Of a stretch of DNA of 64,000 nt, positions 44,186-52,223 are shown one piece after another. This DNA comes from Candidatus Woesearchaeota archaeon. GTDB lineage: Archaea > Nanobdellota > Nanobdellia > Woesearchaeales > JAFGPW01. Location: NCBI GenBank assembly GCA_016935985.1, contig JAFGPW010000007.1, positions 86,956 through 150,955 on the forward strand. Direction: 5' to 3'. Each line of letters starts with the position of its first letter. Position 1 is the first letter of the stretch. The notes beneath the pieces are model-generated. The model saw only the letters and a program-made list of their open reading frames with translations. It did no database searches and had not been told where the DNA came from. Position numbers and translations under genes: made by a program.

Positions 44186-44196
44186 GATTTAAAAAT
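44186..44196 (+). promoter_or_regulatory. TATA box of tRNA-Gln
   Basis: gatttaaaaat, about 33 bases (centre) upstream of the first tRNA base. Confidence 0.6.
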
Positions 44197-44223
44197 GGAG
44201 GAGGATTCTCACGCGGTGCACAC

Positions 44224-44296
44224 AGCCCCGTGGTGTAGTGGCCAATCATCTCAGACTCTGGATCTGAGGACCTCGGTTCGAATCCGGGCGGGGCTA
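44224..44296 (+). tRNA. tRNA-Gln (anticodon CTG)
   Basis: Acceptor agccccg pairs with cggggct (44289-44295) plus discriminator A. The anticodon stem tcaga/tctga encloses the loop ctctgga with anticodon CTG. The T arm has ttcgaat within ctcgg...ccggg. The 3' CCA is not encoded and no intron is present. Confidence 0.93.
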
Positions 44297-44746
44297 TATC
44301 GTAGCTGACCTCGCGGGCAGGGAGCGGGGTGGACGAGGGAAGCGCAAGCGGTTGTTTGCGTAGCAGAAAATCCCGAAGAGTAAAATTCTTACTTTCCATT
44401 CAATCCTGCGTTAGCAGACCGTATTTCCGAAGGATGGGAACTCTCCCCTTTTGCTCCTTTTTCTCAAAGAAGAGTGAACTTAAACACAAGGGGTTCAACG
44501 CCGGGCTTCATGCGTAGTCCAAAATTTTGGGCAACCCACAAATTCTGAATTTGGGAGAGCAGGGGAAAACGCTTGGCGATTTAGGCGAAGCCGACCGATT
44601 TTCCTGTAGATCATTGTTGAACTCGTTTTCGGTCACGAAGTCCCGAAACCCTGCGTCCGCAGAGTCGAGAAAGAGGGCGCATTCCAAATATCTCACCCGT
44701 ATCAGGCGGGAATAAGGCTAGGAGTAAGAGAAAAAAATGAGCGGCC
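44297..44746. other. 450-base region after the tRNA without a convincing gene
   Basis: Base composition is lower in GC than the surroundings. Overlapping frames on both strands (62 codons each, about 44508-44715) lack the codon bias of this genome. Palindromic elements are present: ccaaaattttgg (44519-44530), caaattctgaatttg nearby, and agtaaaattcttact (about 44379-44393). No second copy of the tRNA 3' end was seen, so an integrated element is not demonstrated. Confidence 0.4.
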
Positions 44747-44944
44747 TCATGCCGCCTCTTTCCTTGCCTCGCCTGAGGCGATCGCCGCCTCCGCGTTCTC
44801 CTTCGATATCATGGCACAGAGCGTCGTCCCGCACGCCTCGTGCACGCCCTTCGCCATGTATCCTCCCTTCTCGGTCACATGGATGACCGGATCCTTCATC
44901 GTCACGCCTTTCGCCTTGCACTTGACACAGTATGCGGTTACCAT
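44747..44944 (-). CDS. Small DUF5679-like zinc-ribbon protein (65 aa)
   Basis: AYCVKCKAKGVTMKDPVIHV at the start is the archaeal DUF5679-type C-x-x-C ribbon. Later cysteines (HEACGTTLCAM) may supply the other ligands. A helical Ala/Glu-rich end follows (ENAEAAIASGEARKEAA). A TATA-like cttaaatagc (minus strand of 44993-45002) lies about 53 bases upstream. Function unknown. Confidence 0.75.
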   Translation of the reverse strand: MVTAYCVKCKAKGVTMKDPVIHVTEKGGYMAKGVHEACGTTLCAMISKENAEAAIASGEARKEAA

Positions 44945-45019
44945 GGTGTAGTACCTTCCGTAGAGTCGTTAGGATACCGATTGCACCGGGGCTATTTAAG
45001 AATTTCGTCTATTTGGGGG

Positions 45020-46180
45020 TCAGAGGAAGTCCGTGTGGGCGCCGACCTGGCTGGTGAGGACCTGCTCGAGGGTCTGGTTGATCATGTGGTACTTGCAGTT
45101 CGGCGGGCAGTTCGTCAGGCCGTCGCGCCGCATCCGGTCGATCGCCTCCCGCCGCTCCTCTCCTGCCCAGATGTCCGTGAAGCGGTCCTTGTTGACGTTG
45201 CCGAAGGTGTATTCCTTGAGCCCCCGCGTATGGCAGCAGAAATTGACATAGCCATCAGCGCTCACGGTGGTCATGAAGGGATGCCCCCAGCAGAATGAGT
45301 AGGTGCGGTTGTAGCTGCCCATGAGGAGGTCGTTGAACTTGTATTCAAGGGCAAGCACCCTGAAGCTATCGGTCTCGAGGTCCCGCGCGGTATGGATATA
45401 ATGGAGGCATGACGTGAAGTAGGAATGGTCTATCTGGTCCTTCCGGTGCATCACGACCGGCTTTATCTGGATGTAGTCGACGCCGAGGTCACGGGCGAGG
45501 CGCGTCGCGTCATAGATCTCCTTGTAGTTCTCGGGGTGCGCGAGGAACGAGAACCCGACGGTCAGCCGGTCGCCGTTCGGCCTCTTCGCGGCGTCGCGAG
45601 CGCGGCAGAGGCTCTCGATGTTCTTGGTGATCCTCTCGAAATCGTTGCTCCCATGGATGGTGCGATGCATCGCCTTCGATGCGGCATCGACGCTGAAGCG
45701 CGCATAGACGAACCGGTCGGCGAACACCTCGTTGTGCGCGGGGGTGACGAGCGAGCCGTTGGTTGCGATGCCCTGGGCGAGCCCCTTGCCGTGGTAATAG
45801 ATGAAGGCCTCGAGGCAGCCCCTGTTGACGAGCGGCTCGCCGCCGCCGGTCCACACCACCGCCTTGACGCCCATGTCGGCGAAGTCGTCGGCGAGCGCGA
45901 AGAGCACCTCTTTGGAGAGCCGCTTCACATTGAGCTCGTGGTAGTCCTCGAAGGTGCATCGCAGGCAGTGGTGGTTGCAGGCGTTCGAGGGGTCAACCTC
46001 GACCGTTATCGGCACCGTGTCCCCGGTGTCCAGGTATTCCTTGATCCGGTCGAGGTGCTGGAGAATCTTCTGAGGAGCGAACTGCTGCAGGTGCGCCGTC
46101 TCCCAGATCGCGTTGCTGGTCTCCCGAGGATCGTTTCCGGCCCCCTTGGGGGCAGGCTGGCTGCTTCCGACAGAGGTCAT
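45020..46180 (-). CDS. Radical SAM/SPASM-domain protein
   Basis: 386 residues. VEVDPSNACNHHCLRCTFED carries the radical SAM C-x3-C-x2-C motif, and AVVWTGGGEPLVNRG the GGE motif. A C-terminal SPASM-type region has FCWGHPFMTTVSADGYVNFC, CHTRGLKEYTFGNV and NCPPNCKYH, giving auxiliary cluster ligands. Related proteins modify peptides or small molecules. No obvious precursor peptide is adjacent. It diverges from the AbrB-PhoU regulator across the 46.2 kb palindrome. Confidence 0.85.
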   Translation of the reverse strand: MTSVGSSQPAPKGAGNDPRETSNAIWETAHLQQFAPQKILQHLDRIKEYLDTGDTVPITVEVDPSNACNHHCLRCTFEDYHELNVKRLSKEVLFALADDFADMGVKAVVWTGGGEPLVNRGCLEAFIYYHGKGLAQGIATNGSLVTPAHNEVFADRFVYARFSVDAASKAMHRTIHGSNDFERITKNIESLCRARDAAKRPNGDRLTVGFSFLAHPENYKEIYDATRLARDLGVDYIQIKPVVMHRKDQIDHSYFTSCLHYIHTARDLETDSFRVLALEYKFNDLLMGSYNRTYSFCWGHPFMTTVSADGYVNFCCHTRGLKEYTFGNVNKDRFTDIWAGEERREAIDRMRRDGLTNCPPNCKYHMINQTLEQVLTSQVGAHTDFL

Positions 46181-46246
46181 GCGGGCGAGGAAGCACTACT
46201 GGCCATTATCAGTTGTCAATAGGATACCTGTCCATTATATCACCAC

Positions 46247-46268
46247 ATATTCTCACTAGTGAGAATAT
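46247..46268. promoter_or_regulatory. 22-bp perfect palindrome (candidate operator)
   Basis: Half-site atattctcact and its exact reverse complement form a 22-bp perfect palindrome. It lies just upstream of the TATA box of the AbrB-PhoU gene and 67 bases upstream of the radical SAM gene. An autoregulatory site for the AbrB-like domain encoded next door is the simplest idea. Confidence 0.7.
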
Positions 46269-46275
46269 TCAATAA

Positions 46276-46290
46276 CTATTTATATATATT
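46276..46290 (+). promoter_or_regulatory. TATA box of the AbrB-PhoU gene
   Basis: ctatttatatatatt, about 38 bases before the ATG at 46321; gggggat lies 6 bases before the ATG. Confidence 0.6.
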
Positions 46291-46320
46291 CACCTTACCC
46301 ATATCATAGGGGGATAGTAC

Positions 46321-47319
46321 ATGAGACGCCGGATCATCAAGCAAGGGCATAACACACTCACCATCACCCTCCCGTCAGACTGGACCAGGCAGCTGCACCT
46401 GAAGGCCGGCGATGATGTCGATATCGTCGAGCGGGAGACGAGCCTCGTCATCAACGGCAAGGACCAGGGCGAGAAGAGGTCCTATGATATCGACATAACC
46501 GACCTCACGGTCCCGATGCTCTGGCGCTACCTGCAGGGCGTCTACCGGGCCGGCTGCGAAGAGATCACCATCCATCTTGACCCGCATAGGAAGGAATACG
46601 AGGACCCCTACCATTATTATACCACCCAGTTCGACTATTCGAGGCTCGGGGAACGGGTCCCGACGAAGCCCGGGCTCGCCATGATGCAGGAGATCGTGAA
46701 CAGGTTCATCGGGATCGATATCATCGAGACAGGGAAGAACCACTGTGTCATACGGGAGATGGCAGCGGTCTCCCCGAAAGAGTTCGACAATTCCCTGCGG
46801 CGGATCTTCATCATCATGATCAACCTCTTCGACAGGCTCATGGAGGCGATCGAGAAGGACGAGATCGGTGACCCGAACCTCTGCAAGGAGATCCACACCA
46901 TCGACCTCAACATCGACAAGCTCGTCGACTACTGCGCACGGATCCTCAACAAGGTCTCATCCTCCTTCACCGAGAGGAGGAAGCAGCTCATCTTCTCGAG
47001 CCTCTTCATCCTCGAGCTCGCGGGCGACGAGTTCAAGTACATCGGCAAGCATCTCGCCACGTCGAAGGAGAGCGCGAAAAAGGTCCTCCCTCTCGCCCGT
47101 ATGGTGAAGGAGCACTTCGAGATCTACTACCGGATGTACTACGCGTACAGCAGGGAACTGGCGGTCGAGTTCGGCAGGCATGACATGAAGCTCTATGAGA
47201 CGCACTTCAACATGAAGGGTCCGCTGTCCGGAGAGACCAGGAGCATCCTCAAGCACTACATGCTGCTCAGCAAGTTCACGCTGGGGCTCGTGGAGCTGCG
47301 AATCCAGATGGAGTTCTAG
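46321..47319 (+). CDS. AbrB-like DNA-binding domain fused to PhoU domain (phosphate-type regulator)
   Basis: 332 residues. The first 50 (RRIIKQGHNTLTITLPSDWT, then LKAGDDVDIVE) form an AbrB/MazE swapped-hairpin DNA-binding domain. The rest is alpha-helical with two PhoU-like repeats (NSLRRIFIIMINLFDRLMEA; ERRKQLIFSSLFILELAGDE). Such fusions are widespread in archaea next to or acting on phosphate uptake genes; no Pst genes are in this window. The palindrome upstream supports autoregulation. Confidence 0.85.
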   Translation: MRRRIIKQGHNTLTITLPSDWTRQLHLKAGDDVDIVERETSLVINGKDQGEKRSYDIDITDLTVPMLWRYLQGVYRAGCEEITIHLDPHRKEYEDPYHYYTTQFDYSRLGERVPTKPGLAMMQEIVNRFIGIDIIETGKNHCVIREMAAVSPKEFDNSLRRIFIIMINLFDRLMEAIEKDEIGDPNLCKEIHTIDLNIDKLVDYCARILNKVSSSFTERRKQLIFSSLFILELAGDEFKYIGKHLATSKESAKKVLPLARMVKEHFEIYYRMYYAYSRELAVEFGRHDMKLYETHFNMKGPLSGETRSILKHYMLLSKFTLGLVELRIQMEF

Positions 47320-47519
47320 CCGAGGACGACCGGCAGGTGCACGTCCCCGACGTCTACCCGGTCGCCTCGCCGGAGCTTGCGCTTGTTCCGCGTCTCGACC
47401 TTCCCGTTCACCCGCACTCCGCCTGAGCGGATGAGCAGCTTCGCCTGGCCGCCGGTGGGGACGATCCCGCGCGTCTTGAGGAAGGCGTTCAGCTCGATGT
47501 GTTCCCGGTCGCCCTGCAT
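47316..47519 (-). CDS. S4-domain RNA-binding protein (YbcJ-like, 67 aa)
   Basis: IELNAFLKTRGIVPTGGQAK, then IRSGGVRVNGKVETRNKRKL and RRGDRVDVGD form one S4 domain with no extra parts, as in the YbcJ/YaaA family. Likely binds structured RNA. Converges with the PhoU-type gene (4-base overlap of stops). Confidence 0.88.
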   Translation of the reverse strand: MQGDREHIELNAFLKTRGIVPTGGQAKLLIRSGGVRVNGKVETRNKRKLRRGDRVDVGDVHLPVVLG

Positions 47520-47605
47520 CGCAGTCAAGCCAGGGAGAAGCAGGTATATTAATCCATGCGTCAGGCATCCGGCGCCCGCCGTTTCGCCATCGCGGCGAGG
47601 CAGGG

Positions 47606-49315
47606 CTATCCCATCGCTATCTTCGCCCGCTGCCGGGACGGGTACTGCCGCATCACGACGACGGCGCGCATCGCCTCCCCCGCCGCGAAGACGAGGAGGG
47701 CGACCGAGACGAGGCTCGTCCAAGGAGGCAGCGAGAGCATGAGGACCGCTATCGGGAAGTAGAGGCCGAGCAGCGCGCAGCTGACCGAGACCACCAGGCG
47801 CTGGACGAACGCCCTCGTCCTGAGCGCATGCCAGCTGCCTTCGATGCCGCCGAGAACCTTGAAGAGGAGCGATGCCGCGGCGCGGGACGACCGGTAGCAG
47901 ATGAGAGAGAGCCAGCCGACCGCGCCGAGGGAGAGGCCGTACGAGAGCATGAGGAGAGGGAGGCCCGTGCCTGCGGCGTGCAGCCTGAGCAGGAGGACTA
48001 TCACGAAGAGCAGCGCCAACAGGAGGACGACGACCTTCGCCGAGAGGCGAAGCATCTTCTTCTTGAGCCGGTTCGTGAGGGTGTGCTCGATCCGCAGGTG
48101 CTCCACGAAGGAGGTGATGTACCGCGAGAGGCCGGCGATGGGCCCTGAGGAGGAGTGCCTCCAGAAGAGCGTCCCCGCAATCGCAGGGGAATGCCTCACG
48201 GTGAGGGACATCATGAGGGCCTGGACAATCATCATGAGCGAGACGATGGAGAGCAGGTCGACTCCTATGTCGAACTGGGCTGCCTGCCGCGCGACGAGGA
48301 GCGAGAACGTCCCGAAGGGGAGCATGGCCAACGTCGAGAAGATCGCGCCTTCGGACGTGAAGCCGGCGAAGACCCGGGTGATCAGGCCGACGCCGACGAT
48401 GAGCCCGATGGCGCAGAGGGCGAGGAGCCATACGATCAGCTTGATGTTTCCCATGACGCTGCCGAAATCGATCATCGTCCCCATTGCGATGAAGAACAGC
48501 GCGTTGAATATCACCAGGTACGGCCGGGTCGCGTGCTCGAACGTCTTCGCTTCGGAGAGGGACGATATCACGCTTCCCGCGAGGAAGGCGCCGACCCCTG
48601 GGCCGAAGCCGACGAGGGCCGCGAGATAGGAGAAGCCTGCACAGAGCGAGAGGCTCACGAAGACAGCGACCTCATCCCCTGAATGGGTGGTTATCCAGCC
48701 GACGACCCGGTTCGCTATCTTCGAGACGGCGAAGTAGACGAGGAGGAGCATGATGAGGCCGATGATCAGCCTGCCGATCGATTCGGCTAGGACGACCTTC
48801 GACATGTCGAGCAGGCCGAAGACGGTGAGCATCGCGACGCCGAAGACATCCTCCATGATGAGAACGCCGGTGAGCATCGGCATCTCCTGGCGGTTCCGGA
48901 AGCCGTACTGGTTGAGGATGTTCAGGATGATCATCGTGCTCGAGAACGACACGGCGACGCCGGTGAACGCAGCGGCGGCGACGCCGAAGCCGAGCAGCAC
49001 CATGACCGAATAGCCGATGAAGAAGAGCACCCCCACCTTGAGGAGCGTTACGAGCATGACCATCGGCCCGAGCCGCGCGAGCTTCTTGACCGAGAATTCA
49101 AGGCCGATGAAGAAGAGGAAGAGGAGGGTCCCGAGCTCGATCATGAGCGAAATCATCTCCTGGTCCCTGACGATCTCGAGCGCGTTCGGTCCGATGACTG
49201 TCCCCACCAGCAGCAGGGCGAGTATCACCGGCTGCCTGAAGCGGTTGGCTATCAGCCCGCCGATTATCGCGAAGAGGAACAGGAGCCCGAGGGTTATGAG
49301 CGTGTCGTCGATCAT
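47606..49315 (-). CDS. Kef-type cation/proton antiporter (CPA2 family)
   Basis: 569 residues from the ATG at 49315. Twelve or so membrane helices cover the first 390 residues, with the CPA2 signature stretches ALLLVGTVIGPNALEIV, FFIGLEFSVKKL and FGPGVGAFLAGSVIS. A further hydrophobic region continues to the C-terminus (KVVVLLLALLFVIVLLLRL; VSCALLGLYFPIAVLMLSL) in place of the usual cytoplasmic TrkA-N domain. The extra membrane tail is unusual. The later ATG is preferred because a TATA element (49385-49392) would start transcription after the upstream GTG at 49381. Confidence 0.87.
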   Translation of the reverse strand: MIDDTLITLGLLFLFAIIGGLIANRFRQPVILALLLVGTVIGPNALEIVRDQEMISLMIELGTLLFLFFIGLEFSVKKLARLGPMVMLVTLLKVGVLFFIGYSVMVLLGFGVAAAAFTGVAVSFSSTMIILNILNQYGFRNRQEMPMLTGVLIMEDVFGVAMLTVFGLLDMSKVVLAESIGRLIIGLIMLLLVYFAVSKIANRVVGWITTHSGDEVAVFVSLSLCAGFSYLAALVGFGPGVGAFLAGSVISSLSEAKTFEHATRPYLVIFNALFFIAMGTMIDFGSVMGNIKLIVWLLALCAIGLIVGVGLITRVFAGFTSEGAIFSTLAMLPFGTFSLLVARQAAQFDIGVDLLSIVSLMMIVQALMMSLTVRHSPAIAGTLFWRHSSSGPIAGLSRYITSFVEHLRIEHTLTNRLKKKMLRLSAKVVVLLLALLFVIVLLLRLHAAGTGLPLLMLSYGLSLGAVGWLSLICYRSSRAAASLLFKVLGGIEGSWHALRTRAFVQRLVVSVSCALLGLYFPIAVLMLSLPPWTSLVSVALLVFAAGEAMRAVVVMRQYPSRQRAKIAMG

Positions 49316-49548
49316 GGGGGGAAGGGAGGTCTCGTGAGGGAAGGAGGAGCGCCTGCCCAGGAGGGCGCATAGTGTGTTCACCGGTATTTATCCCTTTATC
49401 GAGCGGATTTTTTACTTTTCATCATGCCACCGGCCGGCCATGATGGAAAATAAAGGGAGCGGCCTTCGAGGACCATCCGGATACCGCGCCAGGGACATGA
49501 TAACGTTGAGGGACGCGCCGCCGTCAGCCCGGCGATAGATATGAGCAG

Positions 49549-49586
49549 GATTAGATATAATTGATTAGATATAATTAGATATAAAT
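49549..49586. repeat. Tandem 14-bp AT-rich repeat
   Basis: gattagatataatt occurs twice without spacer (49549-49562, 49563-49576), then a partial third unit (agatataaat). It lies in the 330-base non-coding stretch 49316-49646, which also holds TATA-like elements near 49600 and 49620 for the + strand gene. Confidence 0.8.
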
Positions 49587-49646
49587 AGGTTCAAATAATA
49601 TAAAGGGGTACAAATAGATATATAAAGCAGCTGGCTTTCCAGCCGC

Positions 49647-50060
49647 ATGCTCCATCACGGCGCCCCTCGGGGCGGTCGGAAGAGACGCGTGAACAGCGAC
49701 ACCGGCGTGGAAGCGGCGAGACAGTCCCTCTCCTCCTTCTGCATGACGGCCTGCAGGGCAAGCTGCTGCAGGAAGGGATTCGTGGTACTCAGGACCATGG
49801 ACGAGGCGGCGCTCCTCGGCGTGCCTTGGGACCAGTCGAAGCAGTACGCGGTGCTGGATGTCCGGAAGGGATGCGTGAAGCTCGAGGGCGACGCCTGCTC
49901 GATCTACGCCCAGCGGCCGGCCATCTGCCGCGAGTTCCCGCTCTTCGAGCGCGGGAGAACGCTCGTCATCGCCGGCTGGTGCCCCGGCTACCGGGCAGGC
50001 CTGCTCGATCGGTTCGTGCAGGACACGAAGCGTGACGGGCGCACCGTGATCGTCCAGTAG
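49647..50060 (+). CDS. YkgJ-type CxxxCxxCC metal-binding protein
   Basis: 137 residues. CMTACRASCCRKGFVVL and, later, GDACSIYAQRPAICREFPLF are the conserved blocks of the zinc/iron-chelating YkgJ family (PF03692). The CxxCC part here is spread as C-x3-C-x3-CC. GWCPGYR follows. The ATG at 49647 is about 22-25 bases from the TATA element atatataaag (49618-49627), implying a leaderless transcript. Function unknown; Fe-S or zinc binding is expected. Confidence 0.8.
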   Translation: MLHHGAPRGGRKRRVNSDTGVEAARQSLSSFCMTACRASCCRKGFVVLRTMDEAALLGVPWDQSKQYAVLDVRKGCVKLEGDACSIYAQRPAICREFPLFERGRTLVIAGWCPGYRAGLLDRFVQDTKRDGRTVIVQ

Positions 50061-50068
50061 GGGACAAG

Positions 50069-50079
50069 GTTTATATACC
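50069..50079 (+). promoter_or_regulatory. TATA box of marC
   Basis: gtttatatacc, about 42 bases before the ATG at 50116; ggtggcattggt lies just upstream of the start. Confidence 0.6.
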
Positions 50080-50115
50080 CGGATATGCTGTTCCGTAAGC
50101 AGTGGTGGCATTGGT

Positions 50116-50721
50116 ATGATCGAGATCGAACAGGCTTTGCTCGCGTTCGGGACTCTCTTCACCATAGTCAATCCCTTCTCGACGAGCCTCGTCTTCTCCA
50201 AGCTCACGCAGGGCATGGGGACGAAGGAGCGGCGGAGGATCGCCTTCACGGCGAGCTTCGCCGCTCTCGTCGCGATGACCATCTTCCTGCTCGTCGGCCA
50301 GCCGCTGCTCATGTTCTTCGGGGTCACCATCTACGCGTTCCGGGTCGCCGGCGGCCTCTACCTCGCGTGGATCGGGTTCGAGATGTTGGGGCCCCGGCTG
50401 CGCCGCGATCCTGACAACTACCGCGAGGCTGACGGCTCCATCGCCGTCATCCCGATCGCGATCCCGCTGCTCTCGGGCCCTGGCGCGCTGACGAGCGTGC
50501 TCGTCCTGAGCTCTGAGATGCCGTGGGTGCCGGTGCTCGTCAGCATCCTCGCGGTGAGCCTTCTCAGCTGGATCGTGCTGCGCCAGTCGGACCTGATCCA
50601 GAAAGCGCTCGGCCACACCGGCACGAGCGTCGTCGAGCGGCTGCTCGGGATCATCGTGCTCGTGGTGGCGGTGCAGTTCGTTTTCAACGGCATCAGCGGC
50701 TACCTGGCGACGCTCGGTTGA
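50116..50721 (+). CDS. MarC family (UPF0056) integral membrane protein
   Basis: 201 residues, six membrane helices. TLFTIVNPFSTSLVF and the later IPIAIPLLSGPGALTSVLVL are the two inverted-repeat motifs of the family (N-P and G-P-G). The family was once linked to multiple antibiotic resistance but its transport role is unproven. Confidence 0.92.
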   Translation: MIEIEQALLAFGTLFTIVNPFSTSLVFSKLTQGMGTKERRRIAFTASFAALVAMTIFLLVGQPLLMFFGVTIYAFRVAGGLYLAWIGFEMLGPRLRRDPDNYREADGSIAVIPIAIPLLSGPGALTSVLVLSSEMPWVPVLVSILAVSLLSWIVLRQSDLIQKALGHTGTSVVERLLGIIVLVVAVQFVFNGISGYLATLG

Positions 50722-50742
50722 GCGCCGGACTGGTCCTGTCCC

Positions 50743-51210
50743 TCACGGGCAGGCCTGCACGCCGTCTTGAAGGTACTCCTGCTCCTCGCACACGTACTGC
50801 CTGCCCTCCGCCTCGCCGACCGGATACAGCCTGACGCTCCGCAGCGAGCCGAACCGCTCCTCGTCGTAGGGGATGTCGAGATGGAAGACCCGCCGCTCGG
50901 CGGGAAGCCGTTCGGTCACGTTGAAGCCGCCCGATCCTGTCCCGACAACGACGAGTACGGCGTACGGCGGATTTGAGAAGTCGTATTCGAGCAGCATCCT
51001 TATCTTCCCGTCCTGCAGGCAGAGCCTCCGCAGGCCGTCGATCTCGGTCGGCTGCAGCTGGTAGGAGAAGACGCACCGCGCCTCGCGCGCCTGGGCCCGG
51101 TCGACGTCGAGGACCGCCTGGCCGAAGATGGGATTGTCGCAGCCCTGGACCAAGAGGAGCGAGACGACGACCGCCGCATACAGAACTGGCCCCCTGCCGC
51201 CGAAGCCCAT
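50743..51210 (-). CDS. Lipoprotein-like secreted protein
   Basis: 155 residues from the ATG at 51210. The signal sequence (GRGPVLYAAVVVSLLLVQGC) ends in a lipobox-like L-V-Q-G-C. The mature part has four further cysteines (RCVFSYQLQ; LRRLCLQDG; YVCEEQE; QACP) that could pair. A palindromic TATA element (atatttaaatat, 51233-51244) centred 28 bases upstream implies a leaderless message and excludes an upstream in-frame ATG at 51252. Family not recognised. Confidence 0.7.
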   Translation of the reverse strand: MGFGGRGPVLYAAVVVSLLLVQGCDNPIFGQAVLDVDRAQAREARCVFSYQLQPTEIDGLRRLCLQDGKIRMLLEYDFSNPPYAVLVVVGTGSGGFNVTERLPAERRVFHLDIPYDEERFGSLRSVRLYPVGEAEGRQYVCEEQEYLQDGVQACP

Positions 51211-51308
51211 GGATGCCGCTCTGGCGCGGGAGATATTTAAATATTGTGCCATGATCGTTCCCTGCCGCGCCGAAAAGGTATTAAAGGCATCCGCCGCAGG
51301 AAGAGCGC

Positions 51309-52223
51309 ATGGCAGGAGCCTCGGTCCTCACATATGTCTTCATCGGCATGATGGTCGTCTTCATGGTCTCGGCGATCGCGTTCGAATACCAGCAGTACGT
51401 GCAGGAACGCTCGCTCGCGACGAGGGAGGAGGCGGAGATCGTCACCGCCCAGCGCGGGACGACGGTCATCCTCACCGTTACCCGCTATGATGAGGCTGAG
51501 GACGACGCCCTCGTCGAGGCCGAGAACACCGGCAAGACAAGCATCTCGCTCAGCGACGTCGATTTCATCCTCGACGACGTGTTCGTGCCCAGAGAGCCAG
51601 GGTCACGGACACTCACCCTCCCGGTCGACCATGACGACGACGGGGTATGGGACAAGGGCGACATCCTGCTCGCGCGCATCAACCGAACCCTGGACGACGG
51701 CACCTACGGCGTCGTGCTGCTCACGCCGTACGGCGTCTTCCCAGGGGACCTGACCGTCGGCGACGACGTTTCGGAGACACTCTACGTCGCGGCCGGCACC
51801 TGGAGCCCCGCGGATCCGGGCGACCCGCTCAACTCGACGGAGCTGCTCGCGATCGACAACGACGGCGGGACCGCGATCGCGCTCGTCGGCATGGACCCTT
51901 TGGGGAACGACGCCGGCTGCGCGATGACGGACCTCGACGGGAGCATGGGCCAGCATCGGAGCACTAGGATCCTCGTCGACTACGACGCCCCGGCGATCGC
52001 CCCCGCGAGCCTCGTCGTCGAGGCGCGGAACGTCTCGTTCGCCGGCCCGCTCTTCTGCGGCGCGGCCTTCGGCCCGACAGCAGGCGAGGCGACCGCGGCT
52101 GTCGACTGCCCGGCAGCCGACACCCAGGAGGAGACCGACAATCTTTATATATATATCATCCTCTCCGACCCGAGCGACGTGACGCTCGACTTCGTGCGCG
52201 CGGAGATCAACTACACTGAGTGA
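51309..52223 (+). CDS. Pilin/FlaF-like surface protein
   Basis: 304 residues. One N-terminal membrane helix (about 5-25, SVLTYVFIGMMVVFMVSAIA) is followed by a beta-rich exterior. TVILTVTRYDEAEDDALVEA, then ENTGKTSISLSDVDFILDD resembles the beta-sandwich of archaellar FlaF/FlaG stator proteins and type IV pilin-like proteins. An acidic, DHDDDGVWDKGD segment could bind calcium. There is no class III signal peptide site that I can define. No other archaellum gene is nearby, so the role is uncertain. Its stop overlaps the next gene by 4 bases. Confidence 0.6.
   Translation: MAGASVLTYVFIGMMVVFMVSAIAFEYQQYVQERSLATREEAEIVTAQRGTTVILTVTRYDEAEDDALVEAENTGKTSISLSDVDFILDDVFVPREPGSRTLTLPVDHDDDGVWDKGDILLARINRTLDDGTYGVVLLTPYGVFPGDLTVGDDVSETLYVAAGTWSPADPGDPLNSTELLAIDNDGGTAIALVGMDPLGNDAGCAMTDLDGSMGQHRSTRILVDYDAPAIAPASLVVEARNVSFAGPLFCGAAFGPTAGEATAAVDCPAADTQEETDNLYIYIILSDPSDVTLDFVRAEINYTE

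Noticed and set aside
44508-44715. Two antiparallel 62-codon frames after the tRNA
   Set aside because: Codon third positions lack the genome's GC bias, and each overlaps the other; neither has a promoter plus ribosome binding site.
44224-44746. Integrated element with att site at tRNA-Gln
   Set aside because: No integrase and no second copy of the tRNA 3' end was found downstream.
49549-49586. CRISPR or origin-type repeat array
   Set aside because: Only two and a half units with no spacers and AT-only character; no cas genes anywhere in the window.
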